DNA of 8,290 nt. Source: Oscillospiraceae bacterium. Lineage in GTDB: Bacteria; Bacillota; Clostridia; Oscillospirales; CAG-272. Where the stretch lies: positions 1 to 8,290 of the forward strand of contig SVRB01000064.1 in NCBI GenBank assembly GCA_015065045.1, read 5' to 3'. The position numbers were made by a program, and so were the translations under genes. Shown here one piece after another: positions 7,347-8,290 of the stretch (the stretch's first letter is position 1; each line of letters begins with the position of its first letter). The notes beneath the pieces are model-generated. The model was not told the origin of the DNA. It did not search any database and was given only the letters and a program-made list of their open reading frames with translations.

Positions 7347-7361
7347 TATTGACATTATATT
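7340..7361. promoter_or_regulatory. Palindrome overlapping the -35 box of the zinc-ribbon gene
   Basis: AATATAAT (7340-7347) is the exact reverse complement of ATTATATT (7354-7361), with six bases between. The site covers the nadE stop codon and the -35 element of the following promoter, a placement that would suit a repressor operator. It is wholly A/T apart from the spacer, so it would make a poor terminator, and chance in AT-rich DNA cannot be excluded. Confidence 0.35.
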
Positions 7362-7377
7362 GAATAGTTGATAGAAT
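7349..7377 (+). promoter_or_regulatory. Near-consensus sigma-A promoter of the zinc-ribbon gene
   Basis: A perfect -35 TTGACA (7349-7354) and a -10 TAGAAT (7372-7377), five of six consensus bases, are separated by exactly 17 bases. Transcription would start near 7384, leaving a leader of about 33 bases. This marks the zinc-ribbon gene as its own transcription unit, although read-through from nadE is also possible. Confidence 0.8.
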
Positions 7378-7416
7378 AAATATACCGATAATATTGAAGT
7401 TTGGGGGATTACATAT

Positions 7417-7968
7417 ATGGCATTTTTTGATGATTTGGGGAAAAAGATTACACAGGTTAGCCAGTCTGCAGTGCAGAAAACTAAGGATATGACCGGAATT
7501 GCGAAATACAGTGCTATGATTTCGGATGAAGAAAAGAAGATCAAAGAGCTGTATACTGAAATTGGAAGTATGTACGTTCAGCTTCATGCCGACGAAACAG
7601 AGGGTCAGCTTGGCGAGAAGGTTTGCGCTGTAAAGGAAGCTGAAAAGAAAATTGAAGAATACAATCAGATCATAAAAGAGCTCAGAGGATACGTGCATTG
7701 TGAAAACTGCGGTGCTGAGGTGTTGAACAGTATGTCATTCTGCAGTAATTGCGGAAAAGCGATGCCGAAGCCCGAGGTTGAGGTAAATAATAATCTTGTA
7801 AAATGCAGTGCGTGCGGCAATATGGTAGACAAAGCTATGAGATTTTGCACGAAGTGTGGTAATCCTATGGCTGCAGCACAGCAACAGCAGAAGAAATTCT
7901 GCACCAACTGCGGAAAAGAGCTGTCGGCTGATGCGGCATTCTGCACAGAATGCGGAACAAAAGTATAA
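7417..7968 (+). CDS. Uncharacterised protein with helical N-terminus and three zinc ribbons
   Basis: The 183-residue product cannot be assigned a function. Residues 1-92 have no signal peptide or membrane segment and look helical; 36-90, rich in E and K, is a probable coiled coil with oligomerising potential. Three short zinc ribbons follow, each with two CxxC knuckles: C95/C98 with C109/C112, C130/C133 with C144/C147, and C162/C165 with C176/C179. The first two ribbons are joined by a P/E/V/N-rich linker and the second and third by a linker containing four glutamines. The layout resembles small clostridial proteins annotated only as zinc-ribbon domain-containing; such ribbons bind proteins or nucleic acids. 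It is probably cytoplasmic. The start is clear, with a GGGGGA ribosome binding site at 7403-7408 placed 8 bases before the ATG. It has its own promoter and is closed by a strong terminator, so it is likely monocistronic. Confidence 0.85.
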   Translation: MAFFDDLGKKITQVSQSAVQKTKDMTGIAKYSAMISDEEKKIKELYTEIGSMYVQLHADETEGQLGEKVCAVKEAEKKIEEYNQIIKELRGYVHCENCGAEVLNSMSFCSNCGKAMPKPEVEVNNNLVKCSACGNMVDKAMRFCTKCGNPMAAAQQQQKKFCTNCGKELSADAAFCTECGTKV

Positions 7969-7984
7969 TACGTATATTGTGATT

Positions 7985-8013
7985 AAAGGGGCTTTTTCAA
8001 AAAGCCCCTTTTT
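7985..8013 (+). terminator. Rho-independent terminator after the zinc-ribbon gene
   Basis: A perfect 12-bp stem (7985-7996 with 8000-8011) contains a GGGGC/GCCCC core, closes on a three-base loop and is followed by T residues to 8013. It begins 17 bases after the stop codon. The opposite strand also has an A/T flank, so weak bidirectional action is possible, but no gene points towards it inside the window. Confidence 0.93.
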
Positions 8014-8049
8014 ATGTTAAATATTTTTTATTAAAAGTTTTTGCGGATT

Positions 8050-8081
8050 CCAAAGGAGCTTTTTGAAAAAAGCTCCTTTGG
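8050..8081. repeat. Terminator-like 14-bp hairpin without a T tract
   Basis: Bases 8050-8063 pair perfectly with 8068-8081 around a four-base loop. The design copies the terminator 65 bases upstream: three A, a GC-rich core, then a T run facing an A run. The core is GGAGC/GCTCC instead of GGGGC/GCCCC, with both strands changed so that pairing is kept. No T tract follows on either strand, so it is not a standard terminator. It is probably a module of an intergenic repeat. Confidence 0.7.
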
Positions 8082-8091
8082 TCAAGGGTTC

Positions 8092-8170
8092 GGGAGCGAA
8101 GCTCCTGACATTCTGTGCCTTTTAGGCTCTCCCTATGGGAGAGCTGTCAGCGAAGCTGACTGAGAGGGCT
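8092..8170. repeat. Cluster of three tandem hairpins, REP-like intergenic element
   Basis: Three stems sit side by side. GGAGC/GCTCC is at 8093-8097 with 8101-8105, loop GAA. GCTCTCCC/GGGAGAGC is at 8126-8133 with 8137-8144, loop TAT. GTCAGC/GCTGAC is at 8146-8151 with 8155-8160, loop GAA. The last two are one base apart and are followed by TGAGAGGG. From memory, similar CTCTCC-hairpin plus TGTCA-GAA-TGAC modules are scattered between genes in clostridial genomes; I could not check this. No coding potential is seen. Confidence 0.6.
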
Positions 8171-8214
8171 AAGACATATTATTTGCTTAATAACATTATC
8201 TTTTCTTTTTTTAC

Positions 8215-8243
8215 GTTACTTTCTTGCGTGCCAAGAAAGTAAC
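8215..8243. repeat. Perfect 12-bp inverted repeat at the head of the dispersed repeat
   Basis: GTTACTTTCTTG (8215-8226) is the exact reverse complement of CAAGAAAGTAAC (8232-8243), with five bases between. It lies at the upstream edge of the right copy of the flanking repeat, whose shared 30-base core starts within the right arm. In the left copy this region falls outside the window. It may be the terminal structure of the repeat or a binding site. No T tract follows. Confidence 0.75.
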
Positions 8244-8290
8244 CAAAGAAGGCACAAGGGAGGGGAGTTCCGATCCTCCCCTCCCCCTGA
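8237..8290. repeat. Dispersed intergenic repeat, right copy, cut by window edge
   Basis: The first 30 bases match window positions 1-30 exactly and in the same orientation. A hairpin (8258-8267 with 8276-8285) then matches the left copy's stem, with a different loop and one extra base pair. The downstream part is lost at the window end, so length and copy similarity beyond this point are unknown. The two copies lie 8,236 bases apart and bracket all the genes of the window. Confidence 0.75.

Noticed and set aside
1..8290. CRISPR array, tRNA or rRNA gene, transposase or integrase gene
   Set aside because: No regularly spaced short repeats, cloverleaf-like segments or mobile-element enzymes were seen; the only repeats are the hairpin modules and the two edge copies.

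Overview
The window reads as a chromosomal segment of a low-to-moderate GC Gram-positive bacterium, most likely an uncultured gut-type member of the Clostridia (Oscillospirales or a relative). The support is purine-rich Shine-Dalgarno sites, vegetative sigma-A promoters, codon use rich in A and T, a split cobalamin-dependent methionine synthase of the clostridial/Thermotoga type, and hairpin-rich intergenic repeats of a style I associate with such genomes. The taxonomic call is an inference.

Layout: positions 1-160 are non-coding. They begin inside a dispersed repeat and continue as a GC-rich island full of short inverted repeats. A good promoter (TTGATT, 17 bp, TATAAT) at 188-216 precedes five genes on the + strand: a Cu+-exporting P1B-type ATPase (copA), methylenetetrahydrofolate reductase (metF), a stand-alone methionine synthase reactivation domain, the methionine synthase core (metH without its reactivation domain), and ammonia-dependent NAD+ synthetase (nadE). 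The gaps are 14, 1, 18 and about 31 bases and none holds a terminator, so one transcript could cover all five. A near-consensus promoter (TTGACA, 17 bp, TAGAAT) at 7349-7377 then drives a separate gene for an uncharacterised protein with a helical N-terminus and three zinc ribbons, closed by a strong intrinsic terminator at 7985-8013. The last 280 bases carry no gene and are a chain of hairpin modules ending in a second copy, in the same orientation, of the repeat that opens the window.

How the genes fit together: MetF makes 5-methyl-tetrahydrofolate. The MetH core passes that methyl group through cobalamin to homocysteine, and the separate reactivation protein would restore oxidised cob(II)alamin using S-adenosylmethionine and an electron donor not encoded here. 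CopA and NadE have no direct metabolic link to this cycle. Their co-transcription is plausible from spacing, but a functional link is conjecture.

I found no clear new defence or mobile system. The most unusual material is the flanking repeat/hairpin DNA, the copper pump placed directly ahead of the methionine cycle genes, and the uncharacterised triple zinc-ribbon protein with its own palindrome-overlapped promoter.
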